From Acidobacteriota bacterium (GTDB lineage: Bacteria > Acidobacteriota > Holophagae > Thermotomaculales > Thermotomaculaceae), in contig JAADGL010000029.1 of assembly GCA_013152385.1 (NCBI GenBank), forward strand, positions 1 through 64,000: a stretch of 64,000 bases of DNA, given 5' to 3'. This document shows, in pieces, positions 8,700-17,093 of the stretch. Below the pieces are notes generated by a model that did no database searches, was not told where the DNA came from, and was given only the letters and a program-made list of their open reading frames with translations. Numbering within the stretch: the stretch's first letter is position 1; each line of letters opens with the position of its first letter. Made by a program: the position numbers and the translations under genes.

Positions 8700-10382
8700 T
8701 TATTGAATCCGGGTAACGCCGCTGCCCCGGGGGTCGGCGGCGGCTTCTGTTTTTCCGTTGTCCGGCCGGAAAATAATAATCGCATTTCCCAGTTTCCGAA
8801 CCCTTTGGAGACGTTGCCCGGATTTTCTCAATCTTTCAGTCAATATTTTGTTTTCATATAATTGAGGTTCTAAGTTTATTACATTCGGTAGCCACTGATG
8901 ATGAAAACGCGGTGCAGCAACTGCCTCTTTGGCATTCATGGAAAACAACGATAAATTCAAATAGGTCTGCAAAACAGTGGTAATAATCGTACTGCCGCCG
9001 GGACTTCCCAGCGCCATCCGGAACCGGCCGTTTCGGAGAACAATGGCAGGGGTCATGGAAGACAGCATCCGTTTTCCCGGTGCAATGGCATTGGCAATTC
9101 CCCCCACCAGGCCGTAGAGATTCGGGGTGCCGGGTTTGGCGGAAAAATCATCCATTTCATTGTTCAGGAGAATCCCTGTTTTTTCCAATAGAATTCCGTT
9201 GCCGAACGAACCATTCAGGGTGTAGGTGACAGAGACACAATTTCCCTTTCTGTCCATCACGGCATAACTGGTGGTTTGGGGAGACTCTTTTATTATCAGC
9301 CCGCTTGTTTCCACCGGCCCCAGCCCGGGAAACACCCCGGCGGATGGTGTGGCATGATTCGGCCGGATTCCGGCTGCCCGTTTTTCAAGGTATGCCGGCA
9401 TCAGCAGACGCTGCCAGAAGACGGGAAAGGAATCCGGGCCGCCAAGGTAAGTGTTCCGGTCGGCATAGGCCCGTTTTTCAATCTCGGCAAGAAGATATAT
9501 GGTTTCAACGCTGTTGGCTTTTAACCCGGCAGCGTTGAAATTTTTCAACATTCCCAGAATTTCACCGATTGCAATGCCGCCGGAAGAGGGAAGCGGCATC
9601 AGGTAAAGATCGTCGCCGTTGAATTTAATATGAACCGGTGTCCGCCACAGTGCCCGGTAGTTTTTCAGGTCGGAAAGGGTAATGATGCCGCCTTTCTTTT
9701 TCAATTCTTTCACAAATTTCCCAGCTGTTTTACCCCGGTAAAATTCCCAGGCTCCGTGATTCGCGATTTTTTTCAGTGTCTTTGCCAGTGCAGGGCGATG
9801 CAGAAGAATATTTACCGGAAGCGCTTTTCCCCCGGGGCAGAAAATCCGGCAGCTGCCGGTATCGGCAGACAATTTTTTAAAATGGCTGAGAATTGCCTGA
9901 TGTTGATAGGAAGAAATTTGATATCCCTCTTTTGCCAGATGGATTGCCGGTATTAACAACCTTTTCCACGGAAGATGCCCGTAACAGCGCCACAATTCCG
10001 AAAATCCCCTGACGGTTCCGGGCACACCGGCAGAAGATGCGGAAAGAGTGGAAGCCCCCGGAATTACATTCCCGTTTCTGTCCAAATACATGTTCCGGGC
10101 GGCAGCGGAAGGCGCCGTCTCCCGAAAATCCAGTGCCACCGGCTCGTTTCCCGGACGGTATACCATTGCAAAACCGCCGCCGCCGATATTCCCCGCCTGT
10201 GGATAGGTAACGGAAAGGGCAAACCCGATTGCCACCGCGGCGTCCATTGCGTTTCCGCCCTGCATTAAAATTTTTATTCCTACTTCTGCCGCTATCGGTT
10301 CCGGCGCCACGACCGTATTTTGCCCCGTCGCCGGAAAGACTGCCAGCAATACTCCCAGAAACAGGCACACAATCTGTTTCAT
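8700..10382 (-). CDS. ggt: gamma-glutamyltransferase
   Basis: A 560-residue secreted glutathione-degrading enzyme (gamma-glutamyltranspeptidase, Ntn-hydrolase) that self-cleaves into two subunits. It has a signal peptide (about 1-20). DFRETAP holds the Arg that binds the gamma-glutamyl group. The cleavage site and nucleophile T370 lie in QTTSYAV, with GNCVSVTYTLN after it as in the E. coli enzyme. NNEMDDFSAKPG and GSPGGSTI complete the active site. GGAGGAAATGG precedes the start. Length is normal for the family. It would release glutamate and Cys-Gly from periplasmic glutathione-type substrates. Confidence 0.95.
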   Translation of the reverse strand: MKQIVCLFLGVLLAVFPATGQNTVVAPEPIAAEVGIKILMQGGNAMDAAVAIGFALSVTYPQAGNIGGGGFAMVYRPGNEPVALDFRETAPSAAARNMYLDRNGNVIPGASTLSASSAGVPGTVRGFSELWRCYGHLPWKRLLIPAIHLAKEGYQISSYQHQAILSHFKKLSADTGSCRIFCPGGKALPVNILLHRPALAKTLKKIANHGAWEFYRGKTAGKFVKELKKKGGIITLSDLKNYRALWRTPVHIKFNGDDLYLMPLPSSGGIAIGEILGMLKNFNAAGLKANSVETIYLLAEIEKRAYADRNTYLGGPDSFPVFWQRLLMPAYLEKRAAGIRPNHATPSAGVFPGLGPVETSGLIIKESPQTTSYAVMDRKGNCVSVTYTLNGSFGNGILLEKTGILLNNEMDDFSAKPGTPNLYGLVGGIANAIAPGKRMLSSMTPAIVLRNGRFRMALGSPGGSTIITTVLQTYLNLSLFSMNAKEAVAAPRFHHQWLPNVINLEPQLYENKILTERLRKSGQRLQRVRKLGNAIIIFRPDNGKTEAAADPRGSGVTRIQ

Positions 10383-10538
10383 CCATTTCCTCCGTTTTTA
10401 TATTTTAACATGCCCGGAAAAGAAGAACAGTACCCGGCTTTTTCTTTTGAACCGGATATTCTTGTTAGTTTCACTGCATATTTTGGAGTTTGGGTATGGC
10501 ATTTGACTGTGGAAAAATCGGCAGCTACCGCTGTTCTC

Positions 10539-10547
10539 TGCTATACT
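10539..10547 (+). promoter_or_regulatory. extended -10 promoter, probably giving a leaderless mRNA
   Basis: TG-C-TATACT (10539-10547) ends six bases before the ATG at 10554, so transcription would start at or next to the start codon. The gene has no Shine-Dalgarno sequence, which agrees with leaderless expression. Confidence 0.4.
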
Positions 10548-10553
10548 TCCGGT

Positions 10554-11786
10554 ATGAAGGATGAGCGTGAGATTGTGTTTCTCAACATCGTATTCGGCCT
10601 TTTGTTCATTGCCATGCCGCTTTCGATTTCGGTAACGGAAATTTCCATTGCTTTGTTGCTTTTTTCTTTGCCGCTGGCCGGGTCAAAGGGGATGCGGTAT
10701 CGGGTGTTCGGGAGCGGATTTCCGGGAATATTGTTTGTGCTTCTGCTGATAGTTCCGATTTTGTCACTTGTTAATTCTCCGGATATTTCGGTTTCGCTTC
10801 CGTGGATTCGCCGTCATTTTTTCATGCTCCTCATTCCCCTTGTGATGGTAACGGTTCCCTCTGTTTCCGGTCATTGGAAAAGATTTCTTACGCTTTTTGT
10901 CGGAGCCGCCACGCTGGCTGCCGCTTATGCTGTTTTGCAGGTGTTTTTCGGGGAGAATTTGTCAAAACCATTTTTCTGGAAAGGCTATTATGTTCATTCC
11001 AGCGCTTTTTTCTCTCAGCCGAACACACTGGCGGAGGTGCTGGCGTTCGGGTTTCTTGCCGCAATTTTTCTGGCCCGTGTTTCGGAGTCCCGCCGGATCT
11101 TCAAAGTGGCGGCGTTCGTGTCCGTTTTTCTGATTCTTGCCGGAATTGTTTCGACCCGGACCCGAACACCTCTGACAGCGGCTGTGCTGGCCGGAAGCTG
11201 GCTGGCAGTCCGGTTTTTTAAACGGAAAGGGTTTGTTGCCGTTTTGTTGATTGTGATTCTCGGCCTGGCGGCAAATCATTTTGATGATCGGCTTTTCTGG
11301 CGTTTCCGTCAAATCGGGAGCCATTCCCGCGGGGATAGAATGGAAATTTGGCACTATGGCGTTTCCGCAATAGAATCTCATCCGGTTCTCGGCATCGGCT
11401 ATGGAAATTTCCGTGAATTTTTAAAGACGCACACCGATGTGTCCCATCGCTATTTAATCCGGTATAACCATACCCATTGTAATGTCCTTGAGGCTTTTGC
11501 CACAACCGGCATTGTCGGACTGATCATTTTTCTGTTTTTCTGGGGGCGGGTGGCATGGGACATGTTCATTGCCTGGCGTCATTCCCGTGAGCCTGCGGCC
11601 AATGCCGCTTTTTTGACTATTTTTACGGCTTACCTTGTTTTCCACGTGGAAGGGCTCACGGAATGTACATTGAGGGATGCTGAAGTTGCGCTTCCATTGT
11701 ATGTACTGATCGGTATTTTTTATGTGCTGCGCGGTGCAACAGTATTGAAAAGCGGTTCGGCGAATTCGGCAGAAATGTCCGGCTGA
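10554..11786 (+). CDS. O-antigen ligase / Wzy-like polysaccharide polymerase
   Basis: A 410-residue polytopic membrane protein with about 10-12 hydrophobic segments. It has a large periplasmic loop holding the conserved Wzy_C features: FFSQPNTLAEVLAFG, then a DRMEIWHYGVSAIESHPVLGIGYGNF segment typical of the family, and RYNHTHCNVLEAFATTGIVG. Members join or polymerise lipid-linked oligosaccharides at the periplasmic face of the inner membrane. The frame is open upstream to 10320, but the hydrophobic protein starts naturally at MKDEREIVF (10554). No sugar-transferase genes are adjacent, so the exact substrate is unknown. Confidence 0.85.
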   Translation: MKDEREIVFLNIVFGLLFIAMPLSISVTEISIALLLFSLPLAGSKGMRYRVFGSGFPGILFVLLLIVPILSLVNSPDISVSLPWIRRHFFMLLIPLVMVTVPSVSGHWKRFLTLFVGAATLAAAYAVLQVFFGENLSKPFFWKGYYVHSSAFFSQPNTLAEVLAFGFLAAIFLARVSESRRIFKVAAFVSVFLILAGIVSTRTRTPLTAAVLAGSWLAVRFFKRKGFVAVLLIVILGLAANHFDDRLFWRFRQIGSHSRGDRMEIWHYGVSAIESHPVLGIGYGNFREFLKTHTDVSHRYLIRYNHTHCNVLEAFATTGIVGLIIFLFFWGRVAWDMFIAWRHSREPAANAAFLTIFTAYLVFHVEGLTECTLRDAEVALPLYVLIGIFYVLRGATVLKSGSANSAEMSG

Positions 11787-11791
11787 CAGAG

Positions 11792-11817
11792 AAACAGCGG
11801 GGAATTCCCCGCTGTTT
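11792..11817. terminator. bidirectional intrinsic terminator
   Basis: An 11-bp stem (AAACAGCGGGG, 11792-11802, paired with 11807-11817) has an AATT loop and T-rich flanks. It lies between the convergent O-antigen-ligase-like and elbB-like genes. Confidence 0.85.
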
Positions 11818-11833
11818 CATTTTCGGAAAATGG

Positions 11834-12490
11834 TCAAATCATATCCATCAGCGCATCCACCATGCTGGAAATTCCGGCATGAACCTCTGAAATCCGTTTT
11901 CCCAGCATGTAGGCGGGAGTAGAAATCAATTTATTCTTTTTGTCCACGTGAAATCCGTCCACCGGGCATTGAAAGTGCATGGCTCCCATTGCTTCCAGTG
12001 CGTTTGCAGTTGCCTTGTCGTTTCCGATGGTGAGTTCGGGGTTGAGTTCACCCAGAGCTCCGGCCACCACCGCCGGTGAGATACAGATGGCGGCAATGGG
12101 TTTTCCCATTTCATGAACTGTTTTCAGCAGCCGTGCCACAGCGGGATCTACGGAAGCGTCGGCTCCTGAAACCGCGAAGTCGCACAGATTCTTTGCCGCA
12201 CCGAACCCTCCCGGGAGAACCAGTGCGTCCAGTTCCGCCGGATTCAGCGCGTCAATGTTGGTAATTGCGCCCCGGGCAATCCGGGCCGATTCCACCAGTA
12301 CATTCCGTTCTTCTCCCGGCATAACTTCGCCGGTCAGGTGGTTGACCACGTGCATCTGCGTTTTGTCCGGTGCCACCATTACAATGTCACAGTTTCGTTT
12401 ATCCAGTTCCAGCAGCGTCAGAACCGCTTCATGGATTTCTGACCCGTCATATACCCCGCACCCTGAAAGCAAAACACCAATTTTCGGCAT
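11834..12490 (-). CDS. elbB: ElbB-like DJ-1/PfpI-family protein (glyoxalase-type)
   Basis: A 218-residue cytosolic protein of the DJ-1/PfpI superfamily. It begins MPKIGVLLSGCGVYDGSEIHEA, which is characteristic of ElbB (isoprenoid biosynthesis-associated glyoxalase). LPGGFGAAKNLC is the family's glycine turn. The nucleophile region reads AICISPAVVAGALG, with the conserved Cys followed by Ile-Ser. ElbB has weak glyoxalase III activity in E. coli and was linked to isoprenoid yield; its physiological role is unsettled. The frame extends to 12508, but GGGAGG immediately upstream of 12490 fixes the start there. Confidence 0.88.
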   Translation of the reverse strand: MPKIGVLLSGCGVYDGSEIHEAVLTLLELDKRNCDIVMVAPDKTQMHVVNHLTGEVMPGEERNVLVESARIARGAITNIDALNPAELDALVLPGGFGAAKNLCDFAVSGADASVDPAVARLLKTVHEMGKPIAAICISPAVVAGALGELNPELTIGNDKATANALEAMGAMHFQCPVDGFHVDKKNKLISTPAYMLGKRISEVHAGISSMVDALMDMI

Positions 12491-12597
12491 ACCCGCCTCC
12501 CAATGCAAAAAATCAAATACCTGGTCAAATTTTACCAGACAACAAATTCTCCCACAAGGATTTGACCTGATTTCAGAGAAAATCCGGGGATCTGCGG

Positions 12598-12626
12598 TTG
12601 CCGGTGCAAAAATTTTCGGTTATTAT
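12598..12626 (+). promoter_or_regulatory. sigma-70-type promoter of the rhomboid gene
   Basis: TTGCCG (12598-12603), a 17-base spacer and TATTAT (12621-12626) sit 34 bases upstream of the ATG at 12661. Confidence 0.55.
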
Positions 12627-12660
12627 GAGTCTTAATTGAAGAGATTCCGGAGGCAAGAAC

Positions 12661-13356
12661 ATGTTTTTCCCTTATCGGGATGACAACCCTGCGGAAACGG
12701 TTCCCTATGTCACCATCGGGCTGATTGTGTTGAACACCCTGATTTTCATTATTATGTATGCCGGAGGGGCAGGGGTTTACCGGTTTTCCGTTATCAATTA
12801 CGGGCTGATACCGGCAGAACTGACCCATTTTCAAAATATGTATCCCTCTGTTGCAATTCCTCCGGCCTTGAGCCTGATTACCTCGCTTTTCATCCACGGA
12901 GGTTTTCTCCATCTGGCAGGAAATATGTGGTTTTTATGGATTTTCGGTGACAATGTGGAGGATCGGCTGGGGCATTTTCGCTATTTCATCTTTTATATCC
13001 TTGCGGGTATTTTCGCTTCCCTCCTTCATGTGGCCTTTTTTCCGGACTCCGTTATTCCGGTTATCGGTGCCAGCGGTGCTATTTCAGGGGTTCTGGGGGC
13101 TTATGCGGTTTTTTATCCCCATGCCCGCATCCGCACCTTCATTTTTATTTTTTTCTTTTTTACAACCATTATGGTGCCGGCAGCAGTTTTTATCGGTATC
13201 TGGATTTTCTTTCAGGCCATAAGCGGGATTCTGTCCCTCGGCACCGCAGGCGGCGGTGGTGTGGCGTGGTTTGCTCATCTTGGCGGATTTCTGTTTGGTA
13301 TTTATGCCCTGCGCTTTTTTACCGGCAAAAAAAGACTGTTCCAGCCGGAGGATTGA
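12661..13356 (+). CDS. rhomboid family intramembrane serine protease
   Basis: A 231-residue polytopic membrane protease that cuts transmembrane helices. HLAGNMWFLWIFGDNVED supplies the conserved H-x3-N oxyanion region. Nucleophile S138 lies in GASGAISG and the general-base H206 in AHLGGFLFG, so the Ser-His dyad is intact. Seven hydrophobic segments fit the rhomboid fold. CCGGAGG precedes the ATG. The final residues (GKKRLFQPED) are cytoplasmic in type. mgtE follows 39 bases later. Confidence 0.93.
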   Translation: MFFPYRDDNPAETVPYVTIGLIVLNTLIFIIMYAGGAGVYRFSVINYGLIPAELTHFQNMYPSVAIPPALSLITSLFIHGGFLHLAGNMWFLWIFGDNVEDRLGHFRYFIFYILAGIFASLLHVAFFPDSVIPVIGASGAISGVLGAYAVFYPHARIRTFIFIFFFFTTIMVPAAVFIGIWIFFQAISGILSLGTAGGGGVAWFAHLGGFLFGIYALRFFTGKKRLFQPED

Positions 13357-13359
13357 CGG

Positions 13360-13365
13360 TATAAT
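13360..13365 (+). promoter_or_regulatory. possible -10 box of the mgtE promoter
   Basis: A perfect TATAAT lies 4 bases after the rhomboid stop and 30 bases before the mgtE ATG. The -35 region (TGTTCC, 13337-13342) is weak. Confidence 0.35.
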
Positions 13366-13395
13366 GAGCAGGCTGTCTGTATACCGGAGGAAAAG

Positions 13396-14772
13396 ATGAC
13401 CAGTCCGAAAATCGCCTTTATCGCCGAATCGATGAAAAAATTTATCCGCCGCCGGGCGTTCGGGAATCTGGCCAATCTGCTGAACAAAGTTCACCCTTCC
13501 GAGCTGGCGGATGCCATTGAGGCACTGAAGCCCATTGACCAGGGCCCGGTTTTGGATTTTCTCATTGAAAAACAGAAAGAAATGGCCGCAGACATGTTTG
13601 TGGAGCTGAATGAACGAGTTCAGCATAAATTTGCCGAAGAACTGGAACCGGAAAAGCTGGCATCCATTCTCCGGTTGATGAATTCCGATGATGCGGTTGC
13701 AATTATTGAAGACCTCCCCGAAGACCGCAAAACAAGTATTCTGAACCTGATTCAGGATACTCCCCAGGTGGAAGAACAGCTTCTCTACGCGGACGATACC
13801 GCCGGCCGCATTATGACCACCGACTATTTTTCCCTTCCGGATTCCATGACGGTGAAGGAAGCCATTGAGCAGCTGCAGCAGCTGGAAGAAAAAGCGGAGA
13901 TGGTGTTTTATCTCTATCTTGTAGATGAGGAAGGCCGCCTGAGCGGAGTGCTTTCCCTGCGCCAGCTTCTTCTTTCCACCCCGGGTACCCGTTTGAAAGA
14001 AATTATGAATCACCGCCCCATTTCGGTGAGTGTTGACACGGACCAGGAAGAGGTGGCGTCTCTTGTTTCCCAGTATGATCTATTGGCAATTCCTGTTGTG
14101 GATCACGACCGGGTTCTGGTAGGTATTATTACCGTGGACGACGTTATTGATATTATCCGGGAAGAGGCGGAAGAGGACTTCTACCGCATGGCCGGTACTT
14201 CCGAAGAAGAAATTCTTCATCGGGGGAATCCGTGGAAAATTGTTAAAATCAGGATTCCCTGGCTTCTGCCGGCCTTTCTCAGTACCTTTGTGGTGGCATC
14301 CATGCTGGACTACATCAAGGGGAATTTTGCCTATTTTGCTCTTTTTGTTGTATTCATGCCCATGATTAACGCTACGGCGGGGAATATCGGAGTTCAAAGC
14401 ACCACCATTATGGCCAGGGAACTTGCATTGAAACGGATTGAAGAAAATAAATGGCTCACCCTGTTGTGGAACCAGTTTAGAATCGGCTTCATAATCGGAT
14501 TGATTTTCGGCATGATTGCTTTTGGATTTACCTACGTTCTCTATCCCGGCGGCAATATTCCGAAACTGGTACTTTCCGGTTCGGTGGGTATCGCGATGCT
14601 TATCGCTGTCAGTATTTCCTCCGCGTACGGGACCCTGCTGCCCCTTTTTCTGAAGCGGTTGGGACTGGACCCCGCAGTGTCCACAACCCCCTTTGTCTCT
14701 TCCTCAAACGACATCATGGGGCTCTTGATCTACTTTTCCGTTGCATTTGCGGGAATTCATTTTTTCGGATAA
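13396..14772 (+). CDS. mgtE: MgtE family magnesium transporter
   Basis: A 458-residue Mg2+ channel/transporter. The N-terminal cytosolic MgtE_N superhelix (about 1-130, PSELADAIEALKP) is followed by two CBS domains (about 130-255; ITVDDVIDIIREEAEEDF ends the second) and then five transmembrane helices. The pore segment is FMPMINATAGNIGVQSTTIMAREL, including the N-A-x-G-N-x-G-x-Q signature, and the last helices have TPFVSSSNDIMGLLIYF. Length is typical. CCGGAGGAAAAG precedes the ATG. In the family, cytosolic Mg2+ binding to the N and CBS domains closes the pore. Confidence 0.96.
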   Translation: MTSPKIAFIAESMKKFIRRRAFGNLANLLNKVHPSELADAIEALKPIDQGPVLDFLIEKQKEMAADMFVELNERVQHKFAEELEPEKLASILRLMNSDDAVAIIEDLPEDRKTSILNLIQDTPQVEEQLLYADDTAGRIMTTDYFSLPDSMTVKEAIEQLQQLEEKAEMVFYLYLVDEEGRLSGVLSLRQLLLSTPGTRLKEIMNHRPISVSVDTDQEEVASLVSQYDLLAIPVVDHDRVLVGIITVDDVIDIIREEAEEDFYRMAGTSEEEILHRGNPWKIVKIRIPWLLPAFLSTFVVASMLDYIKGNFAYFALFVVFMPMINATAGNIGVQSTTIMARELALKRIEENKWLTLLWNQFRIGFIIGLIFGMIAFGFTYVLYPGGNIPKLVLSGSVGIAMLIAVSISSAYGTLLPLFLKRLGLDPAVSTTPFVSSSNDIMGLLIYFSVAFAGIHFFG

Positions 14773-14849
14773 CCCGAACAAACAATTTTTGACACGAACC
14801 GTACAACAGGATGAACGCAAGAGAATTGTCCTGTTTTGAAATCAGGAGG

Positions 14850-14866
14850 GCGGTACGCTTCTTGCA
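14850..14866 (+). promoter_or_regulatory. sigma-54-like -24/-12 promoter
   Basis: GGTACG at 14852-14857 and TTGCA at 14862-14866 place GG and GC 10 bases apart, as required for sigma-54. It matches the TGGCACG-N4-TTGCW consensus except for T in place of C at one position and the leading bases. Transcription would start near 14877, leaving a ~48-base leader before the TPR gene. An ACAGGA/TCCTGT inverted repeat lies directly upstream. Confidence 0.5.
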
Positions 14867-14924
14867 TTGTTCTCACGGGTACACATAATCGGCCCGGAAA
14901 TGGGAATTTTAAACGGAGGTTAAG

Positions 14925-15701
14925 ATGAAGCGGAAATTTTTTTTACTGTTTTTGGCTGCGGTTGCGATGACGGCAGTTTCAATCGCGGTACCGGCAAAAG
15001 CCCAGACCATGTCGGAATTGTATAACAAAGCCGAATCCAATTCGATGAGAGAGATTGAGAAAGGCAAAAAAGAATTGGATGCCGGTAAGCTGAAAGCGGC
15101 GGAGAAACATTTTAAAGAAGCTGCCAAATTGATGAAGCAGAACTATCAGGCCTATGCCTATCTCGGCATCGTGGCCTTTATGAAAAAAGATCTGAAAGCA
15201 TCTCTGGACTGGTTCAAGACCAGTTTTGACAAATTCAGTGTGTACAAAGCCTATATTCTGGAAAGAAAAAGAGATTATGTCCGGGAACTGGAACGGCAGC
15301 AGGGAAATCTCCGCCTTGAACTGGACAAACATGACATGCAGTACGAAGGTATTAATGCAACAGCGGTTGAAACCCACTATGAATCTGTAAAAAATATGCT
15401 GAAGGACTACAAGAAACAGCTGGAAAAAGATAAAAATATGAAATATCCGGCATTTTTTCATTTCAAATACGGCAATGCACTGTTTGCGGCCCGGAAAATG
15501 GACAAGGCAAAGGAACAGTACCTTGCGGCTGTTCAGACAGACCCGAATTTCAAAGATGCCTATTCTAATCTGGCAGTCTGCTATTTTATCGGCGGTGATT
15601 GTCCCCACGCGGTGCAGGCATACAAAAAAGCGAAGGAGCTGAAAGCAAAAATCAATCCGCGCTTCGAACGGGATTTGAAAAAGCGCTGTGGCGTTCAATA
15701 A
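14925..15701 (+). CDS. exported tetratricopeptide repeat protein
   Basis: A 258-residue protein with a signal peptide (about 1-26, ending AKA-QT). A first TPR unit covers about 50-100 (LKAAEKHFKEAAKLMKQNYQAYAYLG) and a second pair about 175-240 (FFHFKYGNALFAARKMDKAKEQYLAAVQ, then NLAVCYFIGGDCPHAVQAYKKAKEL). Between them is a charged helical segment. AACGGAGG precedes the ATG. It is probably a periplasmic scaffold; no enzymatic motif is present. A sigma-54-like promoter and an inverted repeat in front suggest activation under a specific condition. It is monocistronic, ending in a strong terminator. Confidence 0.8.
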   Translation: MKRKFFLLFLAAVAMTAVSIAVPAKAQTMSELYNKAESNSMREIEKGKKELDAGKLKAAEKHFKEAAKLMKQNYQAYAYLGIVAFMKKDLKASLDWFKTSFDKFSVYKAYILERKRDYVRELERQQGNLRLELDKHDMQYEGINATAVETHYESVKNMLKDYKKQLEKDKNMKYPAFFHFKYGNALFAARKMDKAKEQYLAAVQTDPNFKDAYSNLAVCYFIGGDCPHAVQAYKKAKELKAKINPRFERDLKKRCGVQ

Positions 15702-15749
15702 TTCCGGTTCTTTCCCTTTCGGAAGGAAGCGTTTAAACTGATTGAACCG

Positions 15750-15774
15750 GGGGGAGGTTTTCCTCCCCCTTTTT
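15750..15774 (+). terminator. intrinsic terminator of the TPR gene
   Basis: An 8-bp stem GGGGGAGG (15750-15757) pairs with CCTCCCCC (15762-15769), with a TTTT loop and T5 after it. Confidence 0.85.
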
Positions 15775-15841
15775 GTGTGGCCGGCCCCGATAATTTATTG
15801 CTCCGGAACTCATGATAGTTTTTCTTGAAAGCGGTTCTTTG

Positions 15842-16690
15842 TCAGATCAGGAGAGTTCCGGAAGAATCCCAGGAAGTGTAAACATGGCCGTCATTGGCAA
15901 AAATCAGGCTTCGGATATTGTCGTCTGCGGGGGCTTCCTGGATACAGTAGTCGGAAGTTGCTATAGACATGCGCCCGATATCCGAAATTGACACACCCAA
16001 ATCCGGCAGACGGCGGACCAGCCTGCCTCCCTGTTTTTCAATATAATCTTTCTGTGCCGCCATTACCTGTCCGAACAGACTTTCGCAGTTGTGGTTTTGA
16101 ATCCATTCGGCTTCCGGGGTGTCTGCTGCCGAAGAAGGGTAAGACAATTTTCGAAAAGTGCATTGGCGCACAAATCCGGAAGACAACAACTCAATAATTT
16201 CCCCGACATCTCCGGTGCGTACCAAAGGGGTGGAAAACAGCCGGTCGCTGACATTCAGTGTTGCCCGAACAACCAGGCCGGTTTTTTCCGCTATTGCTGA
16301 AATTCTGCAGACGGTATCTATACCGCTTCGGTCGTCGGCTGACATGGCAACTATATTTACCCCGATTTTTTTCAATAAACGCAGTTCCTCCATGCCGTGG
16401 GAGCCATTGTGCCACCATCGGGAATTGGTTTGAATTTCCATGGGAAAATCCGAGAAAACATGAATCAGTTCTCCCCACAGTTCAATTGAGTCCATCGGTT
16501 CTGTTTTCCCGGTAATCATGACGGAGGTGACGCCTGTGGCCCGGGCCAGTGTTGCCACTTTCGGCATATTCTGCCGCATCAGGTCTATGTTTTCGCAATA
16601 CATTCCTGTCATTCTGGATACACAATAGGGACACAGCCTGCATTCCTGTTTGCCATGTGGGACACAAATCGAAAGATTGTTGGCTTTCAT
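15842..16690 (-). CDS. radical-SAM-like protein with a CX2CX2C cluster motif
   Basis: A 282-residue cytosolic protein. Its N-terminus (ICVPHGKQECRLCPYCVSRM) looks like a radical SAM iron-sulfur loop. The three cysteines (17, 20 and 23) are spaced CX2CX2C rather than the usual CX3CX2C. Downstream segments fit a TIM barrel: SVMITGKTEPM after strand 2, MEIQTNS, IVAMSADD and LVVRATLNVSD. The C-terminal IFANDGHVYTSWDSSG lacks the cysteines of a SPASM domain. GGAGGAGTGAG precedes the ATG. The substrate is unknown and no partner gene adjoins. It could be a radical SAM enzyme with a variant cluster loop or an inactive relative. Confidence 0.65.
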   Translation of the reverse strand: MKANNLSICVPHGKQECRLCPYCVSRMTGMYCENIDLMRQNMPKVATLARATGVTSVMITGKTEPMDSIELWGELIHVFSDFPMEIQTNSRWWHNGSHGMEELRLLKKIGVNIVAMSADDRSGIDTVCRISAIAEKTGLVVRATLNVSDRLFSTPLVRTGDVGEIIELLSSGFVRQCTFRKLSYPSSAADTPEAEWIQNHNCESLFGQVMAAQKDYIEKQGGRLVRRLPDLGVSISDIGRMSIATSDYCIQEAPADDNIRSLIFANDGHVYTSWDSSGTLLI

Positions 16691-16842
16691 CTCACTCCTC
16701 CGCTTACAGCTTGCTTCGGCACGGAGTATAGCAGAAAATCAAGCACTTTTTTCGGGTACCCGGCTGTAATTCGGGAAAAACAAAAAGCTGTTTTTTCTTA
16801 TATTGTTTTACAAATTCATGCACCAACCTTCTGCCGGGAGTG

Positions 16843-16851
16843 TGCTACAAT
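16843..16851 (+). promoter_or_regulatory. extended -10 promoter of the tat operon
   Basis: TG-C-TACAAT (16843-16851) lies 31 bases upstream of the tatA ATG. No convincing -35 box is visible. Confidence 0.4.
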
Positions 16852-16882
16852 CAGTTCGGATTGAATGTAAGGGAGGTGCTGA

Positions 16883-17068
16883 ATGGGCAACCTTGGAATC
16901 GGCGAAATTCTCCTCATTTTTCTTGTGCTTCTCCTCCTTTTCGGCGGCAAAAAACTGCCGCAGCTTGCGGAGGGAATGGGCAAAGCGTTGCGGAATTTCC
17001 GGAAAGCCGTGCAGGAACCGGATGAGATTGAACAAACAGATAAAAAAGAAGATAAAGAAACAAAATAG
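16883..17068 (+). CDS. tatA: twin-arginine translocase subunit TatA
   Basis: A 61-residue protein with a short N-terminal membrane helix (IGEILLIFLVLLLLF). The hinge FGGKKLPQLAEGMGKALRNF leads into the amphipathic helix, followed by an acidic/lysine tail (EQTDKKEDKETK). This is the pore-forming or membrane-thinning subunit that exports folded proteins with twin-arginine signals. GGGAGG precedes the start. tatB begins 25 bases after its stop. Confidence 0.93.
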   Translation: MGNLGIGEILLIFLVLLLLFGGKKLPQLAEGMGKALRNFRKAVQEPDEIEQTDKKEDKETK

Positions 17069-17093
17069 TACACCTGCTCACGGGAGGTCCTGA

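Noticed and set aside
10502-10547. TTGACT at 10503 as the -35 partner of TATACT at 10542
   Set aside because: The spacer would be 33 bases; the extended -10 explains the promoter better.
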